From positions 24,948-88,947 of the forward strand of contig NZ_JASITA010000009.1 of NCBI RefSeq assembly GCF_030063415.1: 64,000 nucleotides of DNA, written 5' to 3'. The position numbers were made by a program, and so were the translations under genes. Each line of letters starts with the position of its first letter. The first letter of the stretch is position 1. The notes beneath the pieces were generated by a model. The model saw only the letters and a program-made list of their open reading frames with translations, had not been told where the DNA came from and did no database searches. Source of the stretch: Streptomyces sp. H27-C3 (GTDB lineage Bacteria > Actinomycetota > Actinomycetes > Streptomycetales > Streptomycetaceae). Shown here one piece after another: positions 1 through 9,072 of the stretch.

Positions 1-1392
1 GGCGGCGCGGGCGCGGGGGCGGGCAACGGAGTCAACACCGGTACGGGAAACGGCACCAGCACCGGCCGTACCACGACCAACACGGGCACCACCCACACAC
101 GCCCCGGTACAGGCGTCGGCCGCACCACCGCCACCGGCATCGGCCGCATCACCCGCACTGGGCGTGACACCGCCGAGGTCGGCGCCGCCGTCGAGGCCGA
201 GCAGTGGTATCGCCAGGCCGCCGCCCGCGGGCACCGCCGCGCCGCCCTGCACCTCGGCGCGATCCTGGAGGAGCGCGGCGAGCTCAGGGAGGCCGGCCGC
301 TGGTACCTGACCTCCGCCAAGGACGGCGAGGCCCGCGCCGCCTGCGCCCTGGGCTTCCTGCTGCGCGACGCCGGCGACGACGGGAGCGCCGCCGTCTGGT
401 GGCTGCGCGCCGCCCAGGACGGCGACGGCAACGCTGCCAACGCGCTGGGCGCCCTGCACGCCGCCCGCGGCGAGCAGCAGACCGCCGAGCGCTGGTACCG
501 CGCCGCGCTGGACGCCGGGGACGTCAACGGCGCGTACAACCTGGGTCTGCTGTGCGCCGCCCAGAACCGCACCGCGCAGGCCGACCAGTGGTACCGCCGC
601 GCCGCCTACGCGGGCCACCGTGAGGCCGCCAACGCGCTCGCCATCCTGCTGCTCCAGGGCGGCGACGCGGCCGGAGCCGAGCCTTGGTTCTCCAAGGCGG
701 CCGAGGCGGGCAGCGTCGACGCCGCGTTCAACCTCGGCATCCTCCACGCGGGCCGCGACGACGACAGCGCGGCCTTCGTCTGGTATGAGCGCGCCGCCGC
801 CGCCGGGCACACGGAGGCCGCGCTCCAGGTCGGCATCGCCCTGCTCAGGGACGGCGAGGAGCAGGACGCCGAGCGGCATCTGCGGTGCGCCGCGGGCAGC
901 GGCAGCGCGGAGGCCGCCTTCCGCCTCGCCACGCTGCTCGACTCCCGCCAGCCCCCCGCGGGGCCGCCCGAGCTCGGTGAGGTGCTGGACGAGAAGACGG
1001 AGTGCGAGGAGTGGTACGAGCGCGCCGCCGAGCAGGGCCACCGCCGCGCCCAGGTGCGGGTCGGCATGCTCGCGGCCCGGCGCGGCGACCTGGAGGCCGC
1101 CGCGCGCTGGTACCGCGAGGCCGCCGAGGCGGGCAGCCGCAACGGCGCGTTCAACCTGGGACTGCTGCTCGCCCGCGAGGGAAGCGAGCCGGAGGCCGCC
1201 CTGTGGTGGTCCCGCGCAGCCAAGGCCGGGCACGGCCGCGCCGCGCTGCGGCTCGCGCTGCTCGCAGCCCGCCGCGGCGAGCTCGACGAGGGCCAGCGGT
1301 GGTGCGCGCGGGCGGTGGAGCTCGGCCCCGCCGAGGTGACCGAGCGGGCCGCGCGACTGCGCGAGGCGCTGCACCAGGAGCTCACGGCGTAG
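1..1392 (+). CDS. Sel1/TPR-repeat protein, 5' end outside window
   Basis: The reading frame is open from the first base to TAG at 1390-1392, so the true start is upstream. The first ~65 codons encode a Gly/Thr-rich low-complexity stretch. The rest is a solenoid of roughly ten 36-residue repeats with the Sel1 pattern (A-x-x-W-Y-x-x-A-A-x-x-G-H/D-x-x-A-A-x-x-L-G), for example EAEQWYRQAAARGHRRAALH near codon 65 and EWYERAAEQGHRRAQ near codon 337. Sel1 repeats make helical scaffolds for protein-protein contacts; no catalytic domain is visible in the part present. Terminal repeats are regular and end cleanly at LHQELTA. The function is unknown. Downstream lies the initiator tRNA gene on the same strand, 137 bp away. 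Confidence 0.85.
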   Translation, partial: GGAGAGAGNGVNTGTGNGTSTGRTTTNTGTTHTRPGTGVGRTTATGIGRITRTGRDTAEVGAAVEAEQWYRQAAARGHRRAALHLGAILEERGELREAGRWYLTSAKDGEARAACALGFLLRDAGDDGSAAVWWLRAAQDGDGNAANALGALHAARGEQQTAERWYRAALDAGDVNGAYNLGLLCAAQNRTAQADQWYRRAAYAGHREAANALAILLLQGGDAAGAEPWFSKAAEAGSVDAAFNLGILHAGRDDDSAAFVWYERAAAAGHTEAALQVGIALLRDGEEQDAERHLRCAAGSGSAEAAFRLATLLDSRQPPAGPPELGEVLDEKTECEEWYERAAEQGHRRAQVRVGMLAARRGDLEAAARWYREAAEAGSRNGAFNLGLLLAREGSEPEAALWWSRAAKAGHGRAALRLALLAARRGELDEGQRWCARAVELGPAEVTERAARLREALHQELTA

Positions 1393-1528
1393 GAGCGCCT
1401 CGGACGATCAGGAGGCGGCCGGGAACAGCCGGGAACCGCCAGGTCGCAGCCCTGCCGGGGCCCTGTCGGGGCCGGTGCGAAAGGGATTTGCACTGGCCGA
1501 CACCGCGACGTACAGTCAGGTTTACCGA

Positions 1529-1602
1529 CGCGGGGTGGAGCAGCTCGGTAGCTCGCTGGGCTCATAACCCAGAGGTCGCAGGTTCAAATCCTGTCCCCGC
1601 TA
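1529..1602 (+). tRNA. Initiator tRNA-fMet (CAT)
   Basis: A 74-nt cloverleaf can be folded. The acceptor strand CGCGGGG (1529-1535) pairs with CCCCGC (1595-1600), leaving C1 opposite T72 unpaired, followed by discriminator A1602. The anticodon loop CTCATAA is closed by three consecutive G-C pairs (GGG/CCC), and the T arm reads GGTTCAAATCC. The unpaired first position and the three G-C anticodon-stem pairs are the known hallmarks that separate the initiator from elongator tRNA-Met. The CCA end is not encoded (CTG follows). Confidence 0.95.
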
Positions 1603-1615
1603 CTGAAGAAGAAAA

Positions 1616-1651
1616 CGAAGGCCCGGGACTCGCAAGAGTCCCGGGCCTTCG
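1616..1651 (+). terminator. Rho-independent terminator after tRNA-fMet
   Basis: Perfect 16-bp inverted repeat (1616-1631 with 1636-1651) around a GCAA tetraloop, 14 bp after the tRNA. There is no T-run, as is common in Streptomyces. It probably ends the tRNA transcript and may also stop leftward read-through. Confidence 0.85.
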
Positions 1652-1752
1652 TCGTACGCCGTGGTCGCACCGGCGGCATCGCCGACCGGCCCGACGAACC
1701 GTCGTCGGGCCGACTTGCTGTCCGGTGTGTCAGGTATCCGGTGTCTCAGGGA

Positions 1753-2169
1753 TCAGGCCGAGGCGCAGTTCGGGCAGACGCCGCGGTACGTCATCTCGAC
1801 GTCCGAGATCGTGAAGCCGAACCGCTCGGCGTCCGGCAGGTCCGCGAGCGGATTGCCCGACGGGTGTACGTCGCGGATGGCGCCGCACCGCGCGCACACC
1901 AGGTGCTGGTGCGGGTGGTGGGCGTTCGGGTCGTAGCGCTTGGCCCGGCGGTCCGTCGAGACTTCGAGCACCTCGCCCAGGGAAACCATCTCGCCCAGCG
2001 TGTTGTACACCGTTGCCCGGGAGATCTCGGGCAGCTTGGCCACGGCGCGTGCGTGCACCTCGTCGGCCGTCAGGTGGACGTGGTCCCCGTCCAGGACTTC
2101 GGCCACGACACGCCGCTGCGCGGTCATGCGCCAGCCGCGTCCGCGCAGGCGTTCCAACAGGTCACTCAT
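1753..2169 (-). CDS. Fur/PerR-family metalloregulator
   Basis: A 138-residue protein of typical Fur length. The N-terminal winged helix has the recognition segment EISRATVYNTLGEM (residues 48-61). Metal-binding features are the HHPHQH cluster at 84-89 and two CxxC pairs at 92-95 and 132-135, which in this family hold a structural zinc. It is divergent from a catalase gene, the usual arrangement for peroxide-sensing Fur relatives (CatR/PerR/FurA type), so control of that catalase is the likely job. The start ATG at 2169 has no clear ribosome-binding site and TAGGCT lies just upstream, so a leaderless mRNA is possible. Iron-sensing Fur is the alternative; the context favours peroxide sensing. 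Confidence 0.88.
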   Translation of the reverse strand: MSDLLERLRGRGWRMTAQRRVVAEVLDGDHVHLTADEVHARAVAKLPEISRATVYNTLGEMVSLGEVLEVSTDRRAKRYDPNAHHPHQHLVCARCGAIRDVHPSGNPLADLPDAERFGFTISDVEMTYRGVCPNCASA

Positions 2170-2229
2170 GGGGACCAGCCTAACAGTGGAGGGACCAGGT
2201 CCCGAACGGGTGTGACTTTGGATAGTTGC

Positions 2230-2257
2230 TTGACTTAGACAGAGTCCATCGTAGGAT
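2230..2257 (+). promoter_or_regulatory. Catalase promoter overlapped by Fur/PerR-like palindrome
   Basis: TTGACT (2230-2235) and TAGGAT (2252-2257) are separated by 16 bp and resemble vegetative -35/-10 boxes. The same bases 2230-2248 form an imperfect inverted repeat (TTGACT...AGTCCA, 5 of 6 arm positions matching), as expected for an operator of the divergent Fur-type gene. The operator assignment is inference. Confidence 0.5.
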
Positions 2258-2312
2258 CGGGTTAGGCAAACGCCAAGGGACAGGACTTGCAGGTATGACG
2301 CAGGAGGCGCAC

Positions 2313-3764
2313 GTGACGCAGGGACCGCTTACGACGGAGGCCGGTGCGCCGGTCGCCGACAACCAGAACAGTGAGACCGCGGGCGTCGGCGGTCCGGTTC
2401 TGGTTCAGGACCAGGCGCTGCTCGAGAAGCTCGCCCACTTCAACCGTGAGCGCATCCCGGAGCGCATCGTGCACGCGCGCGGCGCCGGTGCGTACGGCAC
2501 CTTCACGCTGACCCGCGACGTCTCGCAGTGGACGCGTGCGAAGTTCCTCTCCGAGGTCGGCAAGCAGACCGAGACGTTCCTGCGCTTCTCGACCGTCGCG
2601 GGCAACCTCGGCTCTGCGGACGCGGTGCGTGACCCGCGCGGCTTCGCGCTGAAGTTCTACACCGAAGAGGGCAACTACGACCTCGTCGGCAACAACACCC
2701 CCGTGTTCTTCATCAAGGACGCCATCAAGTTCCCCGACTTCATCCACACCCAGAAGCGCGACCCGTACACCGGCTCGCAGGAGGCGGACAACGTCTGGGA
2801 CTTCTGGGGTCTGTCGCCCGAGTCGACGCACCAGGTGACCTGGCTCTTCGGTGACCGCGGCATCCCCGCGACGCTGCGCCACATGAACGGGTACGGCTCG
2901 CACACGTACCAGTGGAACAACGAGGCCGGCGAGGCCTTCTGGGTCAAGTACCACTTCAAGACCGACCAGGGCATCAAGAACCTCACCACCGAGGACGCCA
3001 ACCAGCTCTCCGGCATGGATCCGGACAGCCACCAGCGCGACCTGCGCGAGTCCATCGAGCGCGGCGATTTCCCGTCCTGGACGGTGCAGGTGCAGATCAT
3101 GCCGGCGGCCGACGCGGCGAGCTACCGCTTCAACCCGTTCGACCTGACCAAGGTCTGGCCGCACGCGGACTACCCGCCGGTCGAGATCGGCAAGCTGGAG
3201 CTCAACCGCAACCCGGAGAACATCTTCGCCGAGGTCGAGCAGTCGATCTTCAGCCCCGCGCACTTCGTGCCGGGCATCGGCCCGTCCCCGGACAAGATGC
3301 TCCAGGGCCGTCTCTTCGCGTACGGCGACGCCCACCGCTACCGCGTCGGCATCAACGCCGACCACCTCCCGGTGAACCGTCCGCACGCCACCGAGGCGCG
3401 CACCAACAGCCGCGACGGCTTCCTTTACGACGGCCGCCACGCGGGCGCCAAGAACTACGAGCCCAACAGCTTCGGTGGTCCGTTCCAGACGGACAAGCCG
3501 ATGTGGCAGCCCACCCCGGTCGCCGGCGCCACCGGCAACCACGAGGCCCCCAGCCACGCCGAGGACAACGACTTCGTCCAGGCGGGCAACCTCTACCGGA
3601 TGCTGTCGGAGGACGAGAAGGGCCGTCTGATCGACAACCTCGCGGGCTTCATCTCCAAGGTGTCGCGCGACGACATCGCGGAGCGCGCGGTCAACAACTT
3701 CCGTCAGGCCGACGGCGACTTCGGTAAGCGCCTGGACACCGCGGTCCAGGCCCTGCGCGGCTAG
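2313..3764 (+). CDS. katA: Monofunctional haem catalase
   Basis: A 483-residue small-subunit catalase that dismutates hydrogen peroxide in the cytoplasm. The distal haem histidine is H54 in [12 protein letters not shown], the conserved asparagine lies in GNNTPVFF (residues 126-133), and the proximal haem ligand is Y337 in [12 protein letters not shown]. The GTG at 2313 is chosen because AGGAGG lies 5 nt upstream; an in-frame ATG at 2295 would put that ribosome-binding site inside the gene. It is divergent from the Fur-family regulator with an operator-like palindrome over its promoter, so peroxide induction is likely. The length fits the clade of bacterial catalases with about 480-490 residues and no C-terminal flavodoxin-like domain. 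The symbol katA is a generic choice. Confidence 0.95.
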   Translation: MTQGPLTTEAGAPVADNQNSETAGVGGPVLVQDQALLEKLAHFNRERIPERIVHARGAGAYGTFTLTRDVSQWTRAKFLSEVGKQTETFLRFSTVAGNLGSADAVRDPRGFALKFYTEEGNYDLVGNNTPVFFIKDAIKFPDFIHTQKRDPYTGSQEADNVWDFWGLSPESTHQVTWLFGDRGIPATLRHMNGYGSHTYQWNNEAGEAFWVKYHFKTDQGIKNLTTEDANQLSGMDPDSHQRDLRESIERGDFPSWTVQVQIMPAADAASYRFNPFDLTKVWPHADYPPVEIGKLELNRNPENIFAEVEQSIFSPAHFVPGIGPSPDKMLQGRLFAYGDAHRYRVGINADHLPVNRPHATEARTNSRDGFLYDGRHAGAKNYEPNSFGGPFQTDKPMWQPTPVAGATGNHEAPSHAEDNDFVQAGNLYRMLSEDEKGRLIDNLAGFISKVSRDDIAERAVNNFRQADGDFGKRLDTAVQALRG

Positions 3765-3909
3765 GGGGGTGTCCTGAAGATCTTGAAATCACGCCCGTAT
3801 TACACCATTTCGACGGGATTGGCATTTACTGGCAATCCGGGGTGATCCGGGCGGCCGGAGCAAGATCTTTATCGGCCTTCTGGCTGGTCGGATCGCTTGT
3901 CGTGGGAAG

Positions 3910-3941
3910 AGGGCCGGGTTCCCCCAGGGGAGCCCGGCCCT
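3910..3941 (+). terminator. Terminator after catalase
   Basis: The inverted repeat AGGGCCGGG / CCCGGCCCT, with a partly paired interior and TTCTG following, lies between the catalase and the convergent CBS gene. It can serve both strands. Confidence 0.75.
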
Positions 3942-3986
3942 TCTGTGCCGTGTGAGGCCGTGGCGCTTCGGGGTTGCCCGGTCGCC

Positions 3987-4391
3987 TCAGCCCGCGAGCA
4001 CGGTCGTCGGGTGGCTGCGGGCCGGTGACCAGCAGCGGATGATGTCGCGGACGGATACGACGCCGACCGGGCCGTTGCCGTCGAGGACGACGAGATGGCG
4101 GAAGCCGCCGTGCGTCATGGCCTCCGCGGCCTTTTCGAGGGTCCAGGACGGCGCGGCGAAGACGACATCGGTGGTGGTGTGCGTGCCGGCGGTCTCGAAG
4201 TCGGGGTTCTGGCCGGTCCCGATCGCGATGAGGATGTCACGTTCGGTCAGGATGCCGAGTCCACCGGCGTCGGTGTCGAAGACGACGGCCGCCCCGACAT
4301 GGCGCTCCGCCATCAGCCGGGCGGCCTGGCGGAGTGTGTGGGTGGGGCCGATGGTGAGGACCATCGTGCTCATGGCGTCACGGACGAGCAT
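3987..4391 (-). CDS. CBS-domain pair protein
   Basis: A 134-residue protein made of two CBS motifs (about residues 1-60 and 65-130), which together form one Bateman module. Each ends in the typical GILTERDI or GVVSVRDI strand-turn. Such modules bind adenine nucleotides and act as energy or redox sensors; free-standing two-CBS proteins are common in actinomycetes and the partner is unknown. The ATG at 4391 is chosen because a strong AAGGAGG sits about 9 nt upstream; GTG at 4403 would overlap it. It is convergent with the catalase gene. The neighbourhood hints at a stress role, but that is inference. Confidence 0.85.
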   Translation of the reverse strand: MLVRDAMSTMVLTIGPTHTLRQAARLMAERHVGAAVVFDTDAGGLGILTERDILIAIGTGQNPDFETAGTHTTTDVVFAAPSWTLEKAAEAMTHGGFRHLVVLDGNGPVGVVSVRDIIRCWSPARSHPTTVLAG

Positions 4392-4615
4392 GGGCGGAGC
4401 CACCTCCTTGGTGAACGGCCTACGAGAAGCAATTCACAAGTTCACAAGTGGGGGGACTCCCAGAGTGACAGCCGCAAGCTGGGTCAACAAGGGGGCGCGG
4501 GGGGACGGGCGGCCGAGAAGATGCTCCCGTGCGCCGGTTTCGCCGGGCCCTCGCCCACGCGGCACGGTCATTTCGCCGTCGTGCCGCGCCGTCCCGCTGC
4601 CGTACCGCCTTCGAA

Positions 4616-5410
4616 TCAGCCGCGCAGATAGCCCAGCATCTCCGAATGCAGCAGCCCGTTGGACGCCGCCGCATTGCCGCCGTGCGGTCCCGTCACCCCG
4701 TCGAGGCTGGTGAAGACCCCGCCGGCCTCCTGAACGATGATCGTCGTCGCCGCCATGTCCCAGAGCGACAGTTCGGGCTCAGCGCAGATGTCCACCGCAC
4801 CCTCGGCGACCATCATGTACGGCCAGAAGTCGCCGTACCCGCGGGTACGCCAGCAGTCACGGGTCAGATCCAGGAAGCCGTCGAGCCGCCCCTGCTCCTC
4901 CCAGCCGCTGAGCGAGGAGTACGCGAACGACGCGCTCGCGATCTCGTCGACCTTGGAGACACGCAGCCGGGTCGCGGAGGTGAGACTGCGGCCGGTGTAC
5001 GCGCCGCCGCCCTTCGCCGCCCACCAGCGCCGGCCCAGCGCGGGCGCGGACACCACGCCCATCACGGGCTGGAAGCCGTTCTCGCCCGCCTCCATGAGCG
5101 CGATCAGCGTCGCCCAGACCGGCACGCCGCGCACATAGTTCTTGGTGCCGTCGATCGGGTCGATGACCCAGCGCCGCGGGCCGGTGCCCTGCAGCCCGTA
5201 CTCCTCGCCCAGCACCGCGTCCCGCGGCCTGCCGCGGTGGAGGTGGCTGCGGATGAGCTCCTCGGCGGCCTTGTCGGCCTCGGTCACCGGCGTCATGTCC
5301 GGTTTGGTCTCGACCTTCAGATCCAGAGCCTTGAAGCGCTCCATCGTCGTGGCGTCGGCGGCGTCCGCGAGGACATGGGCAAAGCGCAGATCATCGTGAT
5401 AGTCGGGCAT
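4616..5410 (-). CDS. hisN: Histidinol-phosphate phosphatase, inositol-monophosphatase family
   Basis: A 264-residue protein of the inositol monophosphatase fold. The metal-binding motifs are TPVTEAD (residues 40-46), GEE (68-70), WVIDPIDGTKN (81-91) and SLWDMAA near the C-terminus. In Streptomyces the gene at this position upstream of the TetR/rsgA/aroA cluster was identified as hisN, which removes phosphate from L-histidinol phosphate in histidine synthesis; the assignment here rests on sequence and context. ATG at 5410 follows TACTGT by only a few bases and lacks a ribosome-binding site, so the transcript may be leaderless. Other members dephosphorylate inositol phosphate or PAP, which sequence reading alone cannot exclude. 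Confidence 0.85.
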   Translation of the reverse strand: MPDYHDDLRFAHVLADAADATTMERFKALDLKVETKPDMTPVTEADKAAEELIRSHLHRGRPRDAVLGEEYGLQGTGPRRWVIDPIDGTKNYVRGVPVWATLIALMEAGENGFQPVMGVVSAPALGRRWWAAKGGGAYTGRSLTSATRLRVSKVDEIASASFAYSSLSGWEEQGRLDGFLDLTRDCWRTRGYGDFWPYMMVAEGAVDICAEPELSLWDMAATTIIVQEAGGVFTSLDGVTGPHGGNAAASNGLLHSEMLGYLRG

Positions 5411-5577
5411 GACCGAACAGTATCGACCGCCCTCCGCGCGAACCACAGCGTCCCGTGGCCGAGCCTCGTCGTCCCGTTGCCGGGCTCTTGACAGTGCCCG
5501 GCAGCGAGTCAACTCTGACACTGGAGCAAGCCGTGCGATCCGTACGGCCCGGGACCCCCGACCCGGGAGGCGATGCG

Positions 5578-6276
5578 ATGCCCACAGCGCGAGATGCCTT
5601 ACTTGACGCGGCCTTCATCGCGCTCGCCGACCGGCCCTGGTCCGGGGTGCGCATGGTCGATGTGGCCTCCTCTGCCGGGGTGTCCCGGCAGACCCTCTAC
5701 AACGAGTTCGGCAGCAAGGACGGCCTGGCCCGCGCGCTGGTGCTGCGGGAGGCCGACGCGTATCTGGCGGGCGTGGAGCGGGCGCTGGCCGAGCGGTCGG
5801 GCGATCTCCGGGACCGGCTGCTGTCCGTCGCCGAGTGGACCGCGGGGGCGGCCCGCGCCAATCCGCTCGTACGCGCCCTCCTCACCGGCTGCTGGGGCGA
5901 GCGGCTGCCCGCACCCCACCCGGCCGGCCTCGGGGCGGGCACCCGCGGACCGCCGTCGCCCGGGCCCGCCCAGCGGCGTGCCGACATAGGCACGCCCGCG
6001 CCCGCAGAGCTGATCGCGGCGGTGCGGGACAAGACGGTGGCGGCGGAGGAGCGGGGGCGTTCGGACCGGAAGGATCCGAGGCCTTCGGGGGATTCGAGGG
6101 CCGCGAAGGATGAGGCCGGGGAACTCGCGTACCGCTGCGAGCTGACCGTGCGGCTCGCACTCTCGTACGTCGTCGCTCCCGCGAGCTCCCGGGAGGAGTT
6201 CGGGCGGCTGATCGGGGCCGCCCTCGCGGGCGGCGCCGGGGTCAGTGGGCCGAGCCCGAGAGCTGCAGGCCGATGA
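5578..6276 (+). CDS. TetR-family regulator with a TTA codon
   Basis: A 232-residue TetR-type repressor. The helix-turn-helix lies at about residues 22-48 (VASSAGVSRQTLYNEF followed by GSKDGL), and a variable ligand domain follows. ATG 5578 has GGGAGG 7 nt upstream. Codon 8 is TTA (5599-5601). TTA codons are rare in Streptomyces and need the bldA tRNA, so translation is probably restricted to developing or late cultures. The middle (about residues 120-185) is rich in Pro, Gly, Ala and charged residues and looks like an insert compared with usual TetR proteins. It overlaps the convergent exporter gene by 35 bp at the 3' ends, and may regulate it, but no operator was identified. Confidence 0.88.
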   Translation: MPTARDALLDAAFIALADRPWSGVRMVDVASSAGVSRQTLYNEFGSKDGLARALVLREADAYLAGVERALAERSGDLRDRLLSVAEWTAGAARANPLVRALLTGCWGERLPAPHPAGLGAGTRGPPSPGPAQRRADIGTPAPAELIAAVRDKTVAAEERGRSDRKDPRPSGDSRAAKDEAGELAYRCELTVRLALSYVVAPASSREEFGRLIGAALAGGAGVSGPSPRAAGR

Positions 6277-6565
6277 CCCCGATGACCACCAGGGAGATCG
6301 AGACGAGCTTGAGCGTGGAGACCACGTCGCCGAGGAAGACCATGCCGTAGATCGCGGTGCCCGCCGCGCCGATGCCCGTCCACACGGCGTACGCGGGACC
6401 CACGTCGAGCTTCCTCAGCGCGAGCGTGAGGAGGCCGAAACTGCCCAGCGCGAACGCGCAGAAGGCAACTGTCGGCCAGAGCCTCGTGAAGCCGTGCGAG
6501 AGCTTCAGGCACACCGCGAAACCCGTTTCGAGGAGTCCCGCCACCACTACCAGCAGCCACGCCAT
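6242..6565 (-). CDS. Small multidrug resistance protein, Gdx/SugE type
   Basis: A 107-residue, four-helix SMR transporter. The essential acidic residue is E13 in AGLLETGFAV, and the helix-3 signature PAYAVWTGIGAAGTAI closely resembles E. coli SugE/Gdx, whose family exports guanidinium rather than bulky drugs. ATG 6565 is chosen because helix 1 starts directly after it; upstream in-frame codons would add a non-hydrophobic tail. It lies 99 bp downstream of rsgA on the same strand. I looked for a guanidine riboswitch in the leader and saw none. Dual-topology insertion is usual for single-gene SMR members. The alternative is a broad EmrE-like pump; the WTG motif favours Gdx. Confidence 0.88.
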   Translation of the reverse strand: MAWLLVVVAGLLETGFAVCLKLSHGFTRLWPTVAFCAFALGSFGLLTLALRKLDVGPAYAVWTGIGAAGTAIYGMVFLGDVVSTLKLVSISLVVIGVIGLQLSGSAH

Positions 6566-6664
6566 GGTCTGTGCCTCCCGCATCGGTGACTGCTTCGTCG
6601 CTCGTGGTGCGAGTATGCACTTACCAGCGGCGGTGGGCGGCAAACGTGCCGGACACCCTCCGGA

Positions 6665-7675
6665 TCAGTCGCCTTCCCGCCGTTCCCGCGTGGCGAGCAG
6701 CCGCCGCAGCGAGTCGAGACGGATCGGGTCGGCGTGCCCGTCGGCCACCCACCGGTCCAGCGCGCACTCCGGCTCGTCGTGGGTGCACCCGCGCGGACAG
6801 TCGGCCGTGCCCGGCTCCAGGTCGGGGAAGGCCAGGATGACGCGCGACGGGTCCACATGATGCAGCCCGAAGGAACGCACGCCCGGAGTGTCGATCACCC
6901 AGCCGTGGCCGCCCGACAGGGGCAACGCGAGCACCGAAGTGGTGGTGTGCCGGCCGCGGCCGGTGACCGCGTTGACATGACCGGTCGTACGCCACTGATC
7001 CTCCGGCACCAGCGCGTTGACCAGGGTCGTCTTTCCGACACCCGAGTGCCCGACGAAGGCCGTGACGTGGTCGTCCAGATGCTTGCGGACCAGCTCGGTC
7101 GCCGCGCCGCTCTGCAACTCCTCGCGGCTGGTCACCAGATACGGGATGCCGAGCGGGCGGTAGGTGTCGAGCAGCTGCTCCGCGGAGGCCAGGTCCGACT
7201 TGGTCAGCACCAGGAGCGGGGAGAGCCCGGCGTCGTACGCCGCGACCAGACAGCGGTCGATCATGCGCGGGCGCGGTTCGGGGTCCGCGAGCGCGGTGAC
7301 GATCGCCAGCTGATCGGCGTTGGCGACGACCACACGCTCGTACGGATCGTCGTCGTCGGCGGTACGGCGCAGCACCGAGACGCGCGGCTTGACCCGGATG
7401 ATGCGGGCCAGGGTGTCCTTGTCGCCCGATAGGTCGCCGACGATACCGACGCGGTCACCCACCACCACGGACTTGCGGCCCAGCTCGCGGGCCTTCATCG
7501 CGATCACGGTGCGATGCTCGACGAGGCAGGTGACGCGGCCCCGGTCGACCGTCAGGACGAAGCCCTCGACGGCGTCCTCGTGCGCGGGACGGGTGTGCGT
7601 GCGCGGCCGGTTGCCCTTGCGGTTGGGGCGGATCCGGATGTCGTCCTCGTCGGGGTTCTTCCCGTAGCGACGCAT
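6665..7675 (-). CDS. rsgA: Ribosome small-subunit GTPase RsgA
   Basis: A 336-residue, circularly permuted GTPase that assists late 30S subunit maturation. An N-terminal OB-fold (about 35-100) is followed by the G4 motif TKSD (158-161), the P-loop GHSGVGKTT (209-217) and the G3 motif DTPG (262-265), the permuted order diagnostic of RsgA/YjeQ. The C-terminal zinc site is C293, C297, H299 and C304. It starts 4 bp after the aroA stop, so the two are one operon and probably translationally coupled, an arrangement conserved in Streptomyces. Confidence 0.95.
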   Translation of the reverse strand: MRRYGKNPDEDDIRIRPNRKGNRPRTHTRPAHEDAVEGFVLTVDRGRVTCLVEHRTVIAMKARELGRKSVVVGDRVGIVGDLSGDKDTLARIIRVKPRVSVLRRTADDDDPYERVVVANADQLAIVTALADPEPRPRMIDRCLVAAYDAGLSPLLVLTKSDLASAEQLLDTYRPLGIPYLVTSREELQSGAATELVRKHLDDHVTAFVGHSGVGKTTLVNALVPEDQWRTTGHVNAVTGRGRHTTTSVLALPLSGGHGWVIDTPGVRSFGLHHVDPSRVILAFPDLEPGTADCPRGCTHDEPECALDRWVADGHADPIRLDSLRRLLATRERREGD

Positions 7676-7679
7676 GTCC

Positions 7680-8996
7680 TCAGGCCCCGAGCATTCCGGT
7701 CCACATCTGCGGAAAGTCCGGCAGCGTCTTGGCGGTCGTGCCGACGTTCTCGATCTGTACGTCCTTCACGGCGAGGCCGATGATCGCGCCCGCGGTCGCC
7801 ATCCGGTGGTCGTCGTAGGTGTGGAAGATCCCGCCGTGCAGCCGGCGCGGCCTGATGCGCAGGCCGTCCTCGGTCTCGGTGACATCGCCGCCGAGCCCGT
7901 TGATCTCCTTGGTGAGAGCGGCGAGCCGGTCGGTCTCGTGCAGCCGAAGATGCGCGACGCCGCGCAGTACGGACTCGGAGTCGGCCAGGGCCGCGACCGC
8001 CGCGATGCCGGGGGTGAGCTCGCCGACGTCACCCAGATCGACGTCGATGCCCCGGACGGTCCCGGTGCCGGTGAAGGTCAGCCCCAGCTCGGTCAGCTCG
8101 TACGAGCCACCCATCGCGGTGAAGATCTCGCGCAGCGCGTCGCCCGGCTGGGTGGTGTGCTCGGGCCAGTCCGGGATGGTCACGCGACCGCCGGTGATCA
8201 GGGCGGCGGCGAGGAACGGCTGGGCGTTGGACAGGTCGGGCTCGACGGTGAGGTCGCGGCCGAGCATGGCGCTGGGGGCGACCCGCCAGACGTTCGGCTC
8301 GCCGCCGGACTCCGGGCTGTCCACCTGGGCGCCGACCGCGCGCAGCATGTCGACGGTCATCAGGATGTGCGGCAGGGAGGGAAGGCTGGCGCCGGTGTGA
8401 CGCACCTCCACGCCCTGGTTGAAGCGCGGGGCGGAGAGCAGCAGCGCGCTGACGAACTGCGAGGAGGAGGACGCGTCGATGGACACCGGGCCACCGTCGA
8501 GCGCGCCGGCGCCGTGCACGGTCAGCGGGAGCGCGCCGCGGCCGTCGTCGTCGATGCGGGCACCGAGGGTGCGCAGCGCTTCGATGACGGCGCCGAGCGG
8601 GCGCTCGTACGACCTGGGGTCGCCGTCGAAGCGGATGGGGCCGTCGGCGAGCGCCGCGACGGGGGGCAGGAAGCGCATCACCGTGCCGGCGTTGCCGACA
8701 TCGACCGTGGCCGGGCCGTGCAGGCCCGCCGGGATGACCCGCCAGGCCTCGCCGGAGCCGTCGGGGCCGATGCCCTCCTCGATGCCGACGCCGGTGGCGC
8801 GCAGCGCCTCGGCCATCAGCAGAGTGTCGCGGGAGCGCAGCGGGCGGCGCAGCCAGCCCGGCTCGGCGGCGAGGGCGGCCAGGACCAGACCACGGTTGGT
8901 GACCGATTTCGAGCCGGGCACGGTGACGGTCGCGTCGACGGCTTCGCCCGCGCGCGGCGCGGGCCAGAGGGCGGGGTGCACGGGGCTTTCGGTCAT
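7680..8996 (-). CDS. aroA: 3-phosphoshikimate 1-carboxyvinyltransferase (EPSP synthase)
   Basis: A 438-residue enzyme that joins PEP to shikimate 3-phosphate in aromatic amino acid synthesis. The phosphate-binding PGSKSVTNR (27-35, catalytic K30) and the PEP-site GNAGTVMRF (101-109) are intact, as are the C-terminal HETDR and DDHRMA motifs. The protein is of class I length. The alanine after GNAGT of enteric enzymes is valine here. It is the first gene of a leftward operon with rsgA and possibly the exporter. The start ATG 8996 gives the expected N-terminus. Confidence 0.95.
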   Translation of the reverse strand: MTESPVHPALWPAPRAGEAVDATVTVPGSKSVTNRGLVLAALAAEPGWLRRPLRSRDTLLMAEALRATGVGIEEGIGPDGSGEAWRVIPAGLHGPATVDVGNAGTVMRFLPPVAALADGPIRFDGDPRSYERPLGAVIEALRTLGARIDDDGRGALPLTVHGAGALDGGPVSIDASSSSQFVSALLLSAPRFNQGVEVRHTGASLPSLPHILMTVDMLRAVGAQVDSPESGGEPNVWRVAPSAMLGRDLTVEPDLSNAQPFLAAALITGGRVTIPDWPEHTTQPGDALREIFTAMGGSYELTELGLTFTGTGTVRGIDVDLGDVGELTPGIAAVAALADSESVLRGVAHLRLHETDRLAALTKEINGLGGDVTETEDGLRIRPRRLHGGIFHTYDDHRMATAGAIIGLAVKDVQIENVGTTAKTLPDFPQMWTGMLGA

Positions 8997-9072
8997 GGCC
9001 CCTACTTTAATGGCTCCCGGCGGACCCAGATCTTGATCAAATATGCTGAAACCGGGGCGTAACCGGGGCGTG

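Noticed and set aside
2262..3557. 431-residue antisense frame over the catalase gene
   Set aside because: Third-position GC makes antisense frames open in Streptomyces; the translation has no domain-like features. The same applies to the long antisense frames over aroA, nrdA, cstA, dasA and the antiporter.
6566..6664. Guanidine riboswitch before the Gdx-type exporter
   Set aside because: I looked for ykkC-type and mini-ykkC (paired ACGR loops) motifs on the minus strand and saw none convincing; the gene probably depends on read-through from rsgA or a simple promoter.
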